DNA of 64,000 nt, taken from Peronospora farinosa. Lineage: Eukaryota > Oomycota > Peronosporomycetes > Peronosporales > Peronosporaceae. Of this stretch, positions 1 through 11,084 are shown in pieces (the stretch's first letter is position 1; each line of letters begins with the position of its first letter). The notes under the pieces are model-generated. The model was not told the DNA's origin. It worked only from the letters and a program-made list of their open reading frames with translations, and searched no databases. The DNA lies in NCBI GenBank assembly GCA_947646735.1, contig CANTFK010000992.1:310001-374000 (forward strand). The letters run 5' to 3'. A program made the position numbers and the translations under genes.

Positions 1-1948
1 CAGTCGAACCAAAGACACGGAAATGACTTAAGTCTGGCTTCGACCCATACAGAGTTTCAAATGGACTAACGTTGGGTCGCGCAGTATTAGGAATTCGATT
101 GATGGTGTAAGCAGCCGCCATAATCGCCTCACCCCACCAAGAACGATCAACTTCCATGTGATATATCATTGATCGGGCCATCTCAACAAGAGTTCGATTC
201 ATCCTTTCTGCTAAGCCGTTTTGTTGAGGATTGTACGGCACGCTCCTCTGGTGGATAATCCCTAGATCTGCACAGTACTTGTTAAAGCGATGATTCGTAT
301 ACTCTCCACCATTGTCACTACGGATGCATTTAATCTTGCAATCCGTTTTCTTCTCCACCATAGCACGAAACGCCTTAAATCGCTCAAAAACTTGGGACTT
401 TGCTGCTAGCAAATATACGTAGACAAATCGACTGTAGTCGTCGATAAATGTGAGTACATATAGAGCCCCACCTTTCGACTTCGGGTTCATAGGTCCCATA
501 AGATCGGTGTGTACAACCTCAAGTGGTCGACTTGTTTTAACTTCACTTCCTGAAGTATGACTGAACGGGCTGTTTGTCATTTTTCCGCGTGCACATCCAT
601 CACATACACCGCCATCAGATGCAACAACTCTCGAAATACCATCGCAAGACTTCATCGCTTGCATAATCTTTTTCGTAGACACATGACCGAGGCGAGCATG
701 CCACAGTCCACTAGTGTCATTTATCGCACCACTGCTCTCAGCCTTGTGTGCCTCTAACGTGATATGTTGTTTTACATTCCACGCAAACAGCTTTCCCACT
801 CGTTTAATTACTGCTACAGTCACGTCGTCACTTATCAAAACTGCTTGATCACGCTTGAACTGAACAAGCACGCCTCGGGCCGTCAACGCTGCTACAGACA
901 CAAGTTTCTTGTCTAGCCCAGGCACATACAACACCTCCGTAAGTTTGACTGTACGACCATTTTCGAGTATAAATCGAACTTTGCCTGTTCCTTGCGCCTT
1001 CAACTGATGTCCATTTGCCACAGTGATGTAAATTGGGGTACTTAAATCTTCGTATTCCACAAATTCACGCTTGTCATCAGTCATATGACGACTTGCCCCA
1101 CTATCCAGCAACCAAGTTGAATTCGAAATTGGTTCTTCACTGAATGCCGAAAAAACGAATTCATCACCAGGTCTCGATGGTTTCACGTTACGACACTGCG
1201 ATCTCTTGTGTCCATGCCGGCCACACGCAAAGCATTTGCCTTGAAAACTCGCATAAGCTTTTCCTTTCCTCGAAGTTTGGTAGCGATCTCGATTTTCTTC
1301 TTGACCACGGTGTCCTCGGTTACTTTGAAAGCGTCGAGGTTCATTACGTTGAGCGTGTGCCTTAAAAGCGGTTTCCTTCTTGTCTCGCTTCTGAAGAGTG
1401 TCATATTCCCGGCGGAGCATCTCTTTTGCGTCTAACAGCGTCACGTTGCTGTGCGCCTCAATGATGCGCACCATATCATCATATTCGGATGATAAACTTC
1501 CCAAAAGCAAAACTAGCTTTTCATCATCATCCATGCTGTCACCGGTAGCTCCGAGCTTGAGACACAGCTCATCAAATTTTAGTAGATGGTCCATAAGACT
1601 CGCACCAGTCTTCATCACAAATTCATGTAATTTTTTCCGAAGTTGCACTCGGTTGTGAAGATTTTTCTTCGCAAAGAACGTCTTCAGAACCTCCCAAGCT
1701 TCAAACGCAGACTCACATTCCCGAACCATGCACTGATAGGTTGGAGAGAGTAGCTTCACCAGTACAGCCAGAGCCTTCATATCGGCGACTTTCCATCCGG
1801 GATTCTCCCGCAGCACTGCCGGCTCTGGCTTAATCAAAACGTGATCCAAAAGATCCTTGCGCGCGAGTGTCATGCGTGCATTAAATTCCCACATGAAGTA
1901 ATTGTCATCCGTGAGGATGTCATTAGGAGCCAACGTATTTGGGCTCAT
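1..1948 (-). CDS. Ty1/copia Gag-Pol polyprotein, partial (cut by window edge)
   Basis: The minus strand is open from an ATG at 1946-1948 to the window edge with no stop, about 649 codons. In order it shows a copia-type Gag, a CCHC zinc knuckle (CFACGRHGHKRSQC, near 1210-1250), an aspartic protease site (WLLDSGASRHM), a GAG-pre-integrase segment (LWHARLGHVS) and the integrase core with HTDLMGPM, a DNGGEY segment and QQNGLAERMNR. This is the Gag-PR-IN order of Ty1/copia elements; RT and RNase H would lie left of the window. The long uninterrupted frame suggests a fairly young copy. The start codon lies inside the primer-binding site, as in Drosophila copia-like elements. Confidence 0.88.
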   Translation of the reverse strand, partial: MSPNTLAPNDILTDDNYFMWEFNARMTLARKDLLDHVLIKPEPAVLRENPGWKVADMKALAVLVKLLSPTYQCMVRECESAFEAWEVLKTFFAKKNLHNRVQLRKKLHEFVMKTGASLMDHLLKFDELCLKLGATGDSMDDDEKLVLLLGSLSSEYDDMVRIIEAHSNVTLLDAKEMLRREYDTLQKRDKKETAFKAHAQRNEPRRFQSNRGHRGQEENRDRYQTSRKGKAYASFQGKCFACGRHGHKRSQCRNVKPSRPGDEFVFSAFSEEPISNSTWLLDSGASRHMTDDKREFVEYEDLSTPIYITVANGHQLKAQGTGKVRFILENGRTVKLTEVLYVPGLDKKLVSVAALTARGVLVQFKRDQAVLISDDVTVAVIKRVGKLFAWNVKQHITLEAHKAESSGAINDTSGLWHARLGHVSTKKIMQAMKSCDGISRVVASDGGVCDGCARGKMTNSPFSHTSGSEVKTSRPLEVVHTDLMGPMNPKSKGGALYVLTFIDDYSRFVYVYLLAAKSQVFERFKAFRAMVEKKTDCKIKCIRSDNGGEYTNHRFNKYCADLGIIHQRSVPYNPQQNGLAERMNRTLVEMARSMIYHMEVDRSWWGEAIMAAAYTINRIPNTARPNVSPFETLYGSKPDLSHFRVFGST

Positions 1949-1952
1949 AACC
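1941..1952 (-). promoter_or_regulatory. copia primer-binding site (initiator-tRNA half-molecule type)
   Basis: The minus strand reads GGTTATGAGCCC directly after the LTR end. This complements the anticodon stem-loop of an initiator tRNA-Met (GGGCUCAUAACC), the kind of internal priming site known from copia. The ATG inside this site opens the Gag frame. Confidence 0.65.
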
Positions 1953-2145
1953 TGTAACGATAGCTCAACTACTTCACCGTGCTGCCAAATGAAAAGTAGT
2001 ATTAAGAGTTAAACTACTACTAAAGTAAATGTATAAACCCTTCATAAACTGATCACACACATTCGAAGAACACTGTCCATGCAAGTTGTCCTTTTCACGA
2101 CACACACATCACTGACGTAATTCGTGATCCTCTACAAAGGTAACA
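1953..2145 (-). repeat. copia 5' LTR (193 bp)
   Basis: On the minus strand the segment starts TGTTAC and ends GTTACA, giving short terminal inverted repeats, and is followed at once by the primer-binding site. A TATA-like stretch (TTTATACATTT) lies inside. The bases beyond it, 2146-2150 (ATGCA), would be one copy of a 5 bp target duplication; the partner is outside the window. Confidence 0.7.
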
Positions 2146-2150
2146 ATGCA

Positions 2151-4960
2151 AAGAGGACGGCTAGTGATAGTTTTGTGATGGAAGATATAGATTTTTTTCG
2201 AAGTTCGTGTAGTGGCGGCAGCGTGTGGGCGGTCGTGGATATCAATATGGATGAGGACAGCTAGCGTGCCTTCTGTGTTTGTTAATGTTTCGTAGGCGTC
2301 ACTTTTGGGCGAGCTTCGTCAATGACAGTAAATGACGAAGTAAGCACCTATGCTACGCAAGCACGCCCGACTAATTTTGATCCAGAAGCTCGAGAACCTG
2401 CATGTTAGTGACTTCGCCAGCGTTGTGCTGACTTTTACAATTTGCTGAATGGGACCATGCCGCCTCACACTGCCCGGATGCGATTGGAACAGGAAGCAGA
2501 TCATGTATCAGCTAAAGAGATGTGGCTTCCACGAATGATAATCACAAAGGCAGCAGCAGGAGGCTAAAGAAGACAAAGCCGCAATGGTTTTGGTCTAATT
2601 GAGGTGGACAGTTAGGCTGCGCTATTTTTGATGGACCTGAAGCTTGAAAGAGATGCCGAAAACTCATCTACGACTAAGAGACCGCGAGAACGGGATAGTG
2701 AAGCAGAATGTGGAGACCCGAATTACAAAGAAGACTGTTATGGCGTGGTATACCGGTGAATCTACAATCTGTACGGAGAATTTCGACAAGTTCGTATGGT
2801 ATGGCACACATATAACTTTACCAAAAAAATTCTTGACCAAGAATGAGTATAATGCCTTGTCAACTGCATAATGTGTCGTGACAGCAAACTGGCCATTTAG
2901 TCGGTGCACAATGACCTTTTCTTTAAGTTTCTACATCTGGTTGACAACCATGTGGAGCATAGCATTAATATCAATGGCAATCTACATTTCATGTATCCTC
3001 TAATGCGATAACAGAAGTGTGTAAGTGCCAAGCACTACCGGGAAACATACCAGATCGTAGAGATATCGGCTTTAGTTCAAGTTGCGAAGATGAGCAGGAC
3101 CAAGAACATCACGGGCTCGTGCGTACAATCGCAAGAATTCTATATTGAAGCTAATTTAAACAATCGTACCGCGCATATTCTTTAATAAAGCTCCACAAGC
3201 TGCGTATGTTTGTCGCTTCTGCCGTGAAGAAGTAAGGTTATGTGTAGGGACGAGTTAATGCATGTACATGACAAGAATACTATTACAGATTTCCCAGCAC
3301 AAATCCGTTCGTCATTGATGAGACATTAAAAAGCCATATAATCCACAGATAGATCCTCGGCGAATTGAATAGTGTCGTGGTCAGTCCTTTAACGTAGTTT
3401 TCTAGCGAAGAGATCATAGCCTCGCATTTACCTTTTAACACTCCTCCTCACGACACATGTAATCTCCATATATATCTAAGATTCCGCATGGCGTGTCTGT
3501 CATCCTTCAGTCTGTTAATTTAAGTTCTACAGATACATCTCCAGTTCAATGGCTCGCGATTGCCTGCATTGAATGCGTGATGACAAGATTGCTATCCAAT
3601 CTGGTCGCAATAGCAACTTCCTGCAAGCCCTCTTATCTCGAAAGTAGATGTCTGATCCGACTACGCCTGGTGAGCAGGAGAATATGCATATGAAGCCGGC
3701 TTGGAATGCCGCTCTCTACACTTGGAATCGTCCTCCACTAAGACGACCATTACGTGGCTAACTATGTAAATCAAACCGTATAGCTTGGTAGACCTAGCGC
3801 TCTATTGCTGGACACAATGTACTTCTGGTCATCAGCGCCACGCCCTAAAGCTGCAAGCGGTTGTAAAACACCTACAAATTGAGCACAGTGTAACAAGCAT
3901 TTTTAATGGCCTCGCTTCACTGATGCAAACTCGGCATCAGCCATCTAGTCACAACAGATTAGGTTAACGTCAGACTATTCACAGTATCAACTTTGCAGCT
4001 AGGTCACCATACCCGTCGTGACACAGGGACTTATTCAGTTACACTTACAAATTCTCCATTCTTTTTCTAGTGTAGCTTAGCTTCATGCTCCAATGAGCAT
4101 AAGTGATTTTCAGGCAGACTGTGCTGCAGTCATCACTTTGAAGCAAAGCATTCAATGCTTTCACTTGCTTAATTTTCACGTAATTACTGTTTCGTTTGTC
4201 AGCATAATGCCTTTCCAAGCTTACTCCAATAATTTCGACGGTTGTTTGCTCGGTCGAGTCCGCTCGATTGAAACTCCTCTACTCGATGATGACGGCTTGT
4301 TTGCTCTATGACAAAACGGACAGCTCATGTACATGGATCGACCATGGGTTCTTTCTCCAAACGACGTTTTAGAATTCGATCGAAAGCCACGCCTGCTTCT
4401 TCCAATCTGCCCAGACGATGATGAGCGGCGTCACAAATCTTTTGCCAGCTTTTGAGGAGAATATCGAGTAGGTATCCTTCCGGTTTAACGCATGATTCCT
4501 TATTGACAATATGTTGTGTGACCTTGACTCCTGTGCATCATTGTCGTTCTCGTAGAGTCACTCTTTATTCCCTGACTGGGCCACTTGCAGCGAATCTTGA
4601 TACGACTAGCCTCACTTCTCACGACAACTTGGCTCGAGAAAGCAACAGTCGAAACGCCTCGCGCAGCACTCTATAACTTCTGGTAAACGATCAGTGCTGA
4701 AGCTTTCAATCTCTACAGAATAGCCAAACTTTACTAGAACAAGCCCGAAATCACCCAACACAGCATTCATACACGTTCGCTTATACTAAACGCACATGAG
4801 ACCAGTGCACTTGCTAATAAGCATATCGGCGCCACGGACGACAATTGGAACATCTCAAAACGCCCGCCGAGGTTGTGGCTATTTTACGACAACAAAGTCC
4901 AGCTCAGTTTTCTGGTAGAAGGAGGCTGGTGATGTTAAACGTGTAGGACAATACTTCCAT
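2151..4960. other. Long region without a recognisable gene
   Basis: Only short open frames with no family resemblance occur on either strand. A stretch around 2280-2520 and another at 4320-4450 look as if they once coded, but both are full of stops and I cannot name them. No tRNA, tandem array or LTR boundary was seen. Confidence 0.5.
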
Positions 4961-4964
4961 CAGG

Positions 4965-6089
4965 TTGCAGGCTAATAACCTGAATCACCACACGGGTGTG
5001 GGGAGCGGCGCCAGCTTCAAGCTGGACGTGGATTCATTGAAGTCGTACGCTAGATATGTGATGAGCATGGCCCCATCACTTCGATTGATCAAGGATGGTG
5101 ACGCCGTGGAATGTCAGGTGTACTACGCTTGCCGTGCGGTCGTGGCTGCAACCACACCATGATGACGCACGTGCTTAACTTTGTGCTGCCACGATACTGG
5201 GTACGATCGTGGATCAACGTGGGTTGCTCGTAGACGAATCGCATCTGCCAACCATCTTCACGCACCACAAAGCGCTGAAGACCAACCTGCTCGCGGATGT
5301 AGAGGCAATTTGCGACGACGTCAGTAAGCAGCAACTCAATGCGTACATTCAGACCTCCGTACAGGCTAAAGCCAAGCGCATTTCGATCTGCGCGCCTAGA
5401 CGTACCCGGCCTTTTATCCGCGTTGTTTTGTTCACGATCTTGCCTATGCTCGAGAGCCTGAGAACAGCAGCTGGAGCAATTTCTCGGCGGAGTTTCTCCG
5501 GTGCTGAAGAACACTTAAGAAGTCACGTAATATGTCGTGTGCCATAACGAAGTGTGATAGCCTTCACGACCTCACCATTGAGACCAAGAAACATTGTAGT
5601 CAGCTGCAGGCTGAGCTCGATGATATTGACAAGCTGGATGGCATCGAGCCTGCGTCTTCTTTTACGCCCGTGACGACCAGATCTTGATCTTGCTACAAGC
5701 TGTGAAAGCAGGCGGATGGTATCGTGACCGTATTAAAGAGGAACAAAGAGAAAGCTGCGGCGAGGTTATAAGGCTAAGGAGGATGACCACGAGATTCTAC
5801 TCAAACTCGACTATCAGATGCTGGAGTCCATGAGCACGATCATTTTGACGGGCAGCTTTATGTCTTCTTTACAAACCCTGACACGAACAAGACAGCAGCT
5901 TTCACGCAGGTAGGCCAGCACCACATTGACACAAAAAAGCGGCTAGATGCGTATAAGGGGATTAACCACGCCATGGTCGTGATGAAAGAAAAGGAGGCGG
6001 TAGGGATGCGCTACATTGCTACTGGCCAGGTCAAAACAATTAAAAAGGTGGACGAGGCTATGACGCTCTCTAGGGCTTTCATTTAGTAA
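4965..6089 (+). pseudogene. Possible decayed coding stretch of unknown family
   Basis: Several plus-strand frames here have a protein-like composition but are broken by stops and frame changes: 4965-5162, 5209-5547, a short frame near 5551-5690 rich in E, D and L, and a closing piece near 5930-6087 ending in a stop. I do not recognise the family. The layout suggests one former gene with several indels, but a chance run of open frames cannot be excluded. Confidence 0.25.
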
Positions 6090-6415
6090 GTGATCGACGT
6101 CTTTACGCTTTCTTCCTGTGCTGTCTATGGATATCGTGTGATTACAACGTAAGCTAGACTTTAAAATGCAAGGGCAACAAGTTGAAAGCTTGGATGTGAA
6201 TGTACAAGAAAGCTATTACTTTGAATTACGTCGATAGCTAACGCGACTTCATCGATTCAGCTATGATGCACATCAGAAAGTTAGTTAGTAAATGGCAAAC
6301 GCGTCAACCGTTTTTTTTTCATAACTGTTGATCGGACGAGCAGTGATGTTGTTGGTTACCTCAAAATGATCAAACGACATGAGGATATCCACGTACTCTG
6401 GGCTGCGTATGTCGT

Positions 6416-6909
6416 CTACTGCGTAGAGCGGAATTTTTTCTTGACCAGGTCTCCAAACTTATCAAATCGGCTCTTTTTCTTCAAGCCCATCGCGCTTAGA
6501 AGCCTAAATACCATTTCTTTAAACTCTTTCCGCTTCCCGTATTTTTTCTCAAAACCACCCAAGGCCTGTAACTGTTCCCACAGTTTCTTGTTCCAGCTCT
6601 TTTTTCTTTTTGAAGACCAAGGAAAGCTTGCACTTTATTGACTGATTTCTGTGACCAACTCTGACTTGTCGTCCCCGGCACCTTTGTAAAGCTTTTTGAA
6701 AGTGACTCAAAATTGAATGGGCCCAACCTCTCTTCGTTCGTAACCTCGTCAATGCTTCCCTTGAGGTTGCGGCGGCTTTCGTCTGTCAGCTTGCGTTGGG
6801 AATTTGTTCTCGAGCTCTTGTCTTGGATCAAGTCTTCCGCACTTGCAAAGGTGGTGCAACAAGCGATGAAGGTGAGCGTCACGAGCAGATAAAACTGGCG
6901 CAAGTGCAT
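6416..6909 (-). pseudogene. RXLR-like secreted effector with a frameshift
   Basis: The minus-strand frame starts at an ATG at 6907-6909 and encodes 137 residues to a stop at 6496. Residues 1-24 form a hydrophobic signal peptide ending near FASA. They are followed by RNLK at 47-50 (an RXLR variant) and EER at 59-61, the order of the oomycete RXLR-dEER host-targeting region. The C-terminal half changes character at an A-rich run near 6603-6613 (minus strand). Beyond it, another minus-strand frame stays open with a lysine-rich, helix-like composition to a stop at 6416-6418. One single-base indel in the run would explain both frames. RXLR proteins of this type are secreted into plant cells to alter host defence. 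The copy as written is likely non-functional or altered, unless the indel is a sequencing error. Confidence 0.6.
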
Positions 6910-6935
6910 GTTCTCCGGAGTTTTTATCCAATTCG

Positions 6936-6943
6936 AAAATGAA
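6936..6943 (-). promoter_or_regulatory. Oomycete initiator-like element upstream of the effector
   Basis: The minus strand reads TTCATTTT, a full match to the published oomycete initiator consensus YTCANTYY, starting 34 bases upstream of the effector ATG. It is followed by an A/T-rich flank. Confidence 0.45.
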
Positions 6944-7073
6944 CAACCTCGAAGCTAGTCGTGGTTTTACAGGGGTCGAACCTCACTCTTTGAGATGTGC
7001 AGCAGCTGTTTGCGGTAGCTGGTAATTGGCGAAGCGAACGGAATACTCAATGCTTTGACATGATGATGAAGCA

Positions 7074-10000
7074 TCGTCCAGCAGGTACAAGTACAACTGC
7101 CTGTGTTTCATTCTGACCATCAACAAATTATCTTGCATGTTGCGGTCGGTGGACCGCGACGGAACCAGAGAAATAAAACCCAGCCAGTTCACTATCCCAT
7201 TCGAACGCAGACGCCAGCGCGAGTCCACGACGAGCTCTTAGCGGAGTTAATACGTCGGGAGGTCGGACGGGAAGTCAACACGAGGACATGGGACAAAGCG
7301 GTCCTCGACTGCGGCTCAAGTATCCGTCGAATAACGAAAAAGGAAACGCAGAGGGCACGTCGATTCCGACAGAGAATCCAGGCTCAGGCCCGCACGCACC
7401 TGATGACGCGAAAGAGTTTCATACAGACAATTGAAGAGGAGCTTCGACTGGCACAAACTATTCGACAGGGCCTCCGCCTGGAACGGACTATGGATAGTCT
7501 GCGATGGCAATTCAAGCGGGCCTCGAACTGGGAAAAAGACCAATCCATTTCCGGGCTGCGACGGATCAATTGGTAGCCTTTCCGCAAAGGAGACACAACT
7601 GCAAACCATTTCGCATCCGAGTGGCGGCCAATTCTCTGTCACATTCACAGTATTGTACCCGCCGCAACTCTCAAACAGGCGTTACAAGACTTTATAACCA
7701 TGCCAACCGATCGTATCCTAACCCAGGACGACAACGAGACACTCATGGAACCTATCTCGTTGGCAGAGGTCCTCCGGGCCACCACGTCGCTCTCCCGACA
7801 TAAAGCGGCTGGGCCGGACGGGCTCAACAACGATTTCATTAAGGACTATCAAGCACTACTTGCACCGGCACTCGTCACGATAGGCAACGACATACTGCAG
7901 GGAAGAACGCCACCAGCCTTTTTTTTGGAGGGATTAATCATCCCGCTCCGGAAGAAGGGGGATTCGGCGGATGCAATGGATTATCGACCGATAGCGTTGC
8001 TACAGTCAGGCTACAAAGTCGTCGCCAAGGTACTATCTCATCGCGTACAAAAAGTGTTAGGGGTTCCTATCCAAGACACTCAACAAGGTTTTGTACATGG
8101 AAGACAAATGTCTAAAACAGTCATGATGATGATGGCACACCTTTTAACGGCGCAACACGAACCGGACCTGGAGCCTGCGGATAGTTGAGCAATTTTATTG
8201 CTGGATTTTCGCAAGGCATATGACACGGTCTCGCGCGATTTTTTATTTGAAGTTATGCGGTATTTCGGGTTTGCGGAGTCCTTCATTACAATGATTCGGA
8301 ACCTCCACCGTAACACCACCGCCCGATTTGTAGTCAATGGGATATTATCCGACCCGATTCCCGTACTCACGGGCATCCGACAGGGTTGTCCCTTAGCACC
8401 ACTACTTTTTCTTCTCGTGGCAGAAATACTAGCAATCGCACTACTGCAAAGTACCCAGATACGGGGGTTGCGGCATCCAGGCATTCCTACCCAGGAACAA
8501 AAATTCTCCGCTTATGTTGATGATTCGACGGTTTTTTTACACCACGCGGGGCAGATACCGGAGGTAATGAGCATCGTTCATCGCTTCGGGGAGCTCTCAG
8601 GGCTGTCTGTACAACCAGCAAAGAGTGTACTGATTTTCCTCAATACAGCGGTCGCAATCTCCGATTATGAAGGAATTCCAGTACTCCGTCATGGTCAAAC
8701 GACTAGGTATTTAGGGTACCAGGTGGGGACTGGAGACCTGGTTGACGCAAATTGGGCCTTACGGATTCGAAACGTCAGAAAGCGTCTAGCCACCGCGGCA
8801 AGCCTCTCAACCAGCGTCGCCGTGAGGATACTGCTACTGAATGCTGTCATGCTACCAGCAGTCTTATTTACAGCTGCTGTCTTCCGGCTCCCGCAATGGG
8901 CTCGAGCAGAACTGCACAACATACAGAAGCAATTTATCTGGCATTACACCACGTCTACATGCAACAGCAGACACAAGGTCAATCCAGGCCTGCTATACAC
9001 ACCACGCGGGGCGGGGGGGATAGGGCTCGTCTCCATAGACGTCGCCATATGCACTCAAAATCTTAAGCATGCGATGAAGTGGCTGATTCAGAAACGCGAT
9101 CGCTACTTCTATGCTTGGGCAGCGTGGTCATTTCAAGATATGGAGGACTCAGCTATGTGGAGAATCTCACCGGCATCACCTAAAGCCGGTAGAAACAGCA
9201 CGCTAATGGCTCCACAACCGGAAATCAGAGCGGAATTAAGCGCGTGGATCGCACCGACGTCAGAAGAATGGACGATCATTAAACAGCATCGTGATGGAAT
9301 TTTGAAGCGCCTAGTGACGCACCTCGTGGCCACCAGGTCGGACCAGGATTTACTTCTCCAATATTATGAAGATATCCCGACTATTACAACATGTACACTC
9401 AGGAGCACAAGGACTTTTGGGCGACTTACAGGTGGGATCAGAATCCTTGGATAATAGATGAGGTTATAAAAAAAAACACATTCGGCGAGTGTCAACGCTG
9501 GATTACCGTATTCGGGTCCCAACAACGAAACTCAATACTTACCACACGCTGCCTAAACTAGGGCTATGGGCAACAGCCATACTTATGGCAAGTCCCTATC
9601 TGCACGAAGCAGAAGAAATGCAAATACCGGCTCAGCTTACGCTGCGGAACGGGCCGGAGGTATTGAACACGTACACCTGGACATTGCTGGACCAGGGGGT
9701 CACACACGGGCGCCAGAAAGCACACGCCGGCGGCAACCACGCCCTTATCGTCCTCCATCAAGCCAACGACGGACTCCATTGGATCATTGATCACATGACC
9801 GATGTGCCAGAAGCTGATCAACAGGAGCTGGTGGATCTACAACAGAAAACACGCAACACGGCGCTTGTATTCACAGCGCATCCGCTGCTACATGGGTTTC
9901 CATGGAGTCTCCCACCTTCCATCAACAACATGCACGCATTCAAGGCGCTTCAACGCCAACCATTCCATCGCGCCAAACGAAAGCTTCATCCAGCACTTAC

Positions 10001-10798
10001 GGCGGTAATTACCAGGCTACATCAACGAGACGGCTCACAGGACGGTAACCACTTCCCGATGTCGCAGTCACCGGCACAACTCTGGGATCACGGACACACT
10101 CTCACGGAATACCAGGTCTGGGTATGCTACAGAGTAGCTACTCATCAGTTGAACCTGTACTTTCCGGGACGCGACATGGACTCGACGTGCAAGAGGCATC
10201 TGGCCTGCATCGGGCAACACGAAGGACTCCTGCATATCCTCTGGGACTGTGTCGGAGCATCCAAGTCTTGGGCATACATCATCACGCAGTGGACGCGATC
10301 GGAGGTATCATCCGCCCAAATGGAGTTGTACAAACAAGCAGCGTTATCGCGCGCAGCACCGGAGCTACCTCCGAGAGTGCGGGCAGAGATTGAGCATATG
10401 TTCCCAGACAAAACTGACATCGTTGGACGGGCCTGGAAAAGAATATGGTGGATAGCGTGCTCCGTATGCGTGACCATGCTCTGGATTCAGCGAAACAGAA
10501 GTATTCATAAGCAGGAAAGTGCGTCCACGGAGCAAGAGGTAGCGGAAGTCAAACAAGTCCTTCTTCGCCAACTCCGAGCGGTCGCTATCAGGGAACAACG
10601 AAGGGATAAAGATGTGAGCAAAGGCGTCTACCTTCGCCTAGCAACGGAAATGTTCCAAGACACCATCAACATCCGGCAGCCGGTACTGCATAGCCCACGT
10701 AACCGCCAGGAGACAACTCCGGGGGTACTGGAATGGCTGAGGACTTTTCAGAAATCTTGTAAACCATAAACGGTAAATAGACAGTCTGTTTTCACACA
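7074..10798 (+). mobile_element. 5'-truncated LINE-type non-LTR retrotransposon
   Basis: A plus-strand reverse-transcriptase region is flanked by a perfect 16 bp direct repeat, ACATGATGATGAAGCA, at 7058-7073 and 10799-10814, read here as the target-site duplication. No endonuclease domain is present upstream of the RT, so the copy appears 5'-truncated, as is usual for LINEs. No poly(A) tail is visible at the 3' end. The repeat unit is of low complexity (ATG repeats), so the exact ends are provisional. Confidence 0.7.
7103..10769 (+). pseudogene. LINE ORF2: linker, reverse transcriptase, zf-RVT-like C-terminus (broken)
   Basis: One frame runs from 7103 to 9454 with two in-frame stops (TAG at 7574-7576, TGA at 8186-8188). 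It then shifts through a second frame near 9380-9540 into a third frame that ends at 10769. The basic helical linker is followed by an RT with KAAGPDGLNND, the catalytic [22 protein letters not shown] and YVDDSTVF. The last frame carries a cysteine/histidine cluster (C-x5-C-x10-H-x3-C around 10185-10260), typical of the zf-RVT domain of plant and oomycete LINEs. At least two nonsense and two frameshift changes make this a dead copy. Confidence 0.85.
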
Positions 10799-11084
10799 AC
10801 ATGATGATGAAGCAAGTCTATCCCTCTCTCAATGATGGTGAAGCATACCATGACGATAAAAGTGTTGATCGTCAAACTACTATGTTTTATGTGTGCGGGA
10901 ACAGACTGTCTAGAGAGAGATGCAGACAAGTCTATTAACTTTTAGTGGTTGCAAGATGTCTGGTTGATTCCAAGCCTTGATAGCAACGCCGGTTCCTCGT
11001 TCGAGATCGGTGGTTGTACGGGGCTTGTCACTTGCGGTGACGATTCTCGGGGTTGTCTGGCTATGGCACATTGACATAGCATCA

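Noticed and set aside
2644..2871. 75-codon frame in the gene-poor left region
   Set aside because: It begins with TTG, has no recognisable domain and sits among short random frames.
6960..7010. Possible tRNA B-box (GGTTCGACCCC on the minus strand near 6967-6977)
   Set aside because: No A-box or cloverleaf could be formed with the neighbouring sequence.
7316..7648. 110-codon minus-strand frame opposite the LINE linker
   Set aside because: The plus-strand reading matches LINE ORF2; the antisense frame has no support.
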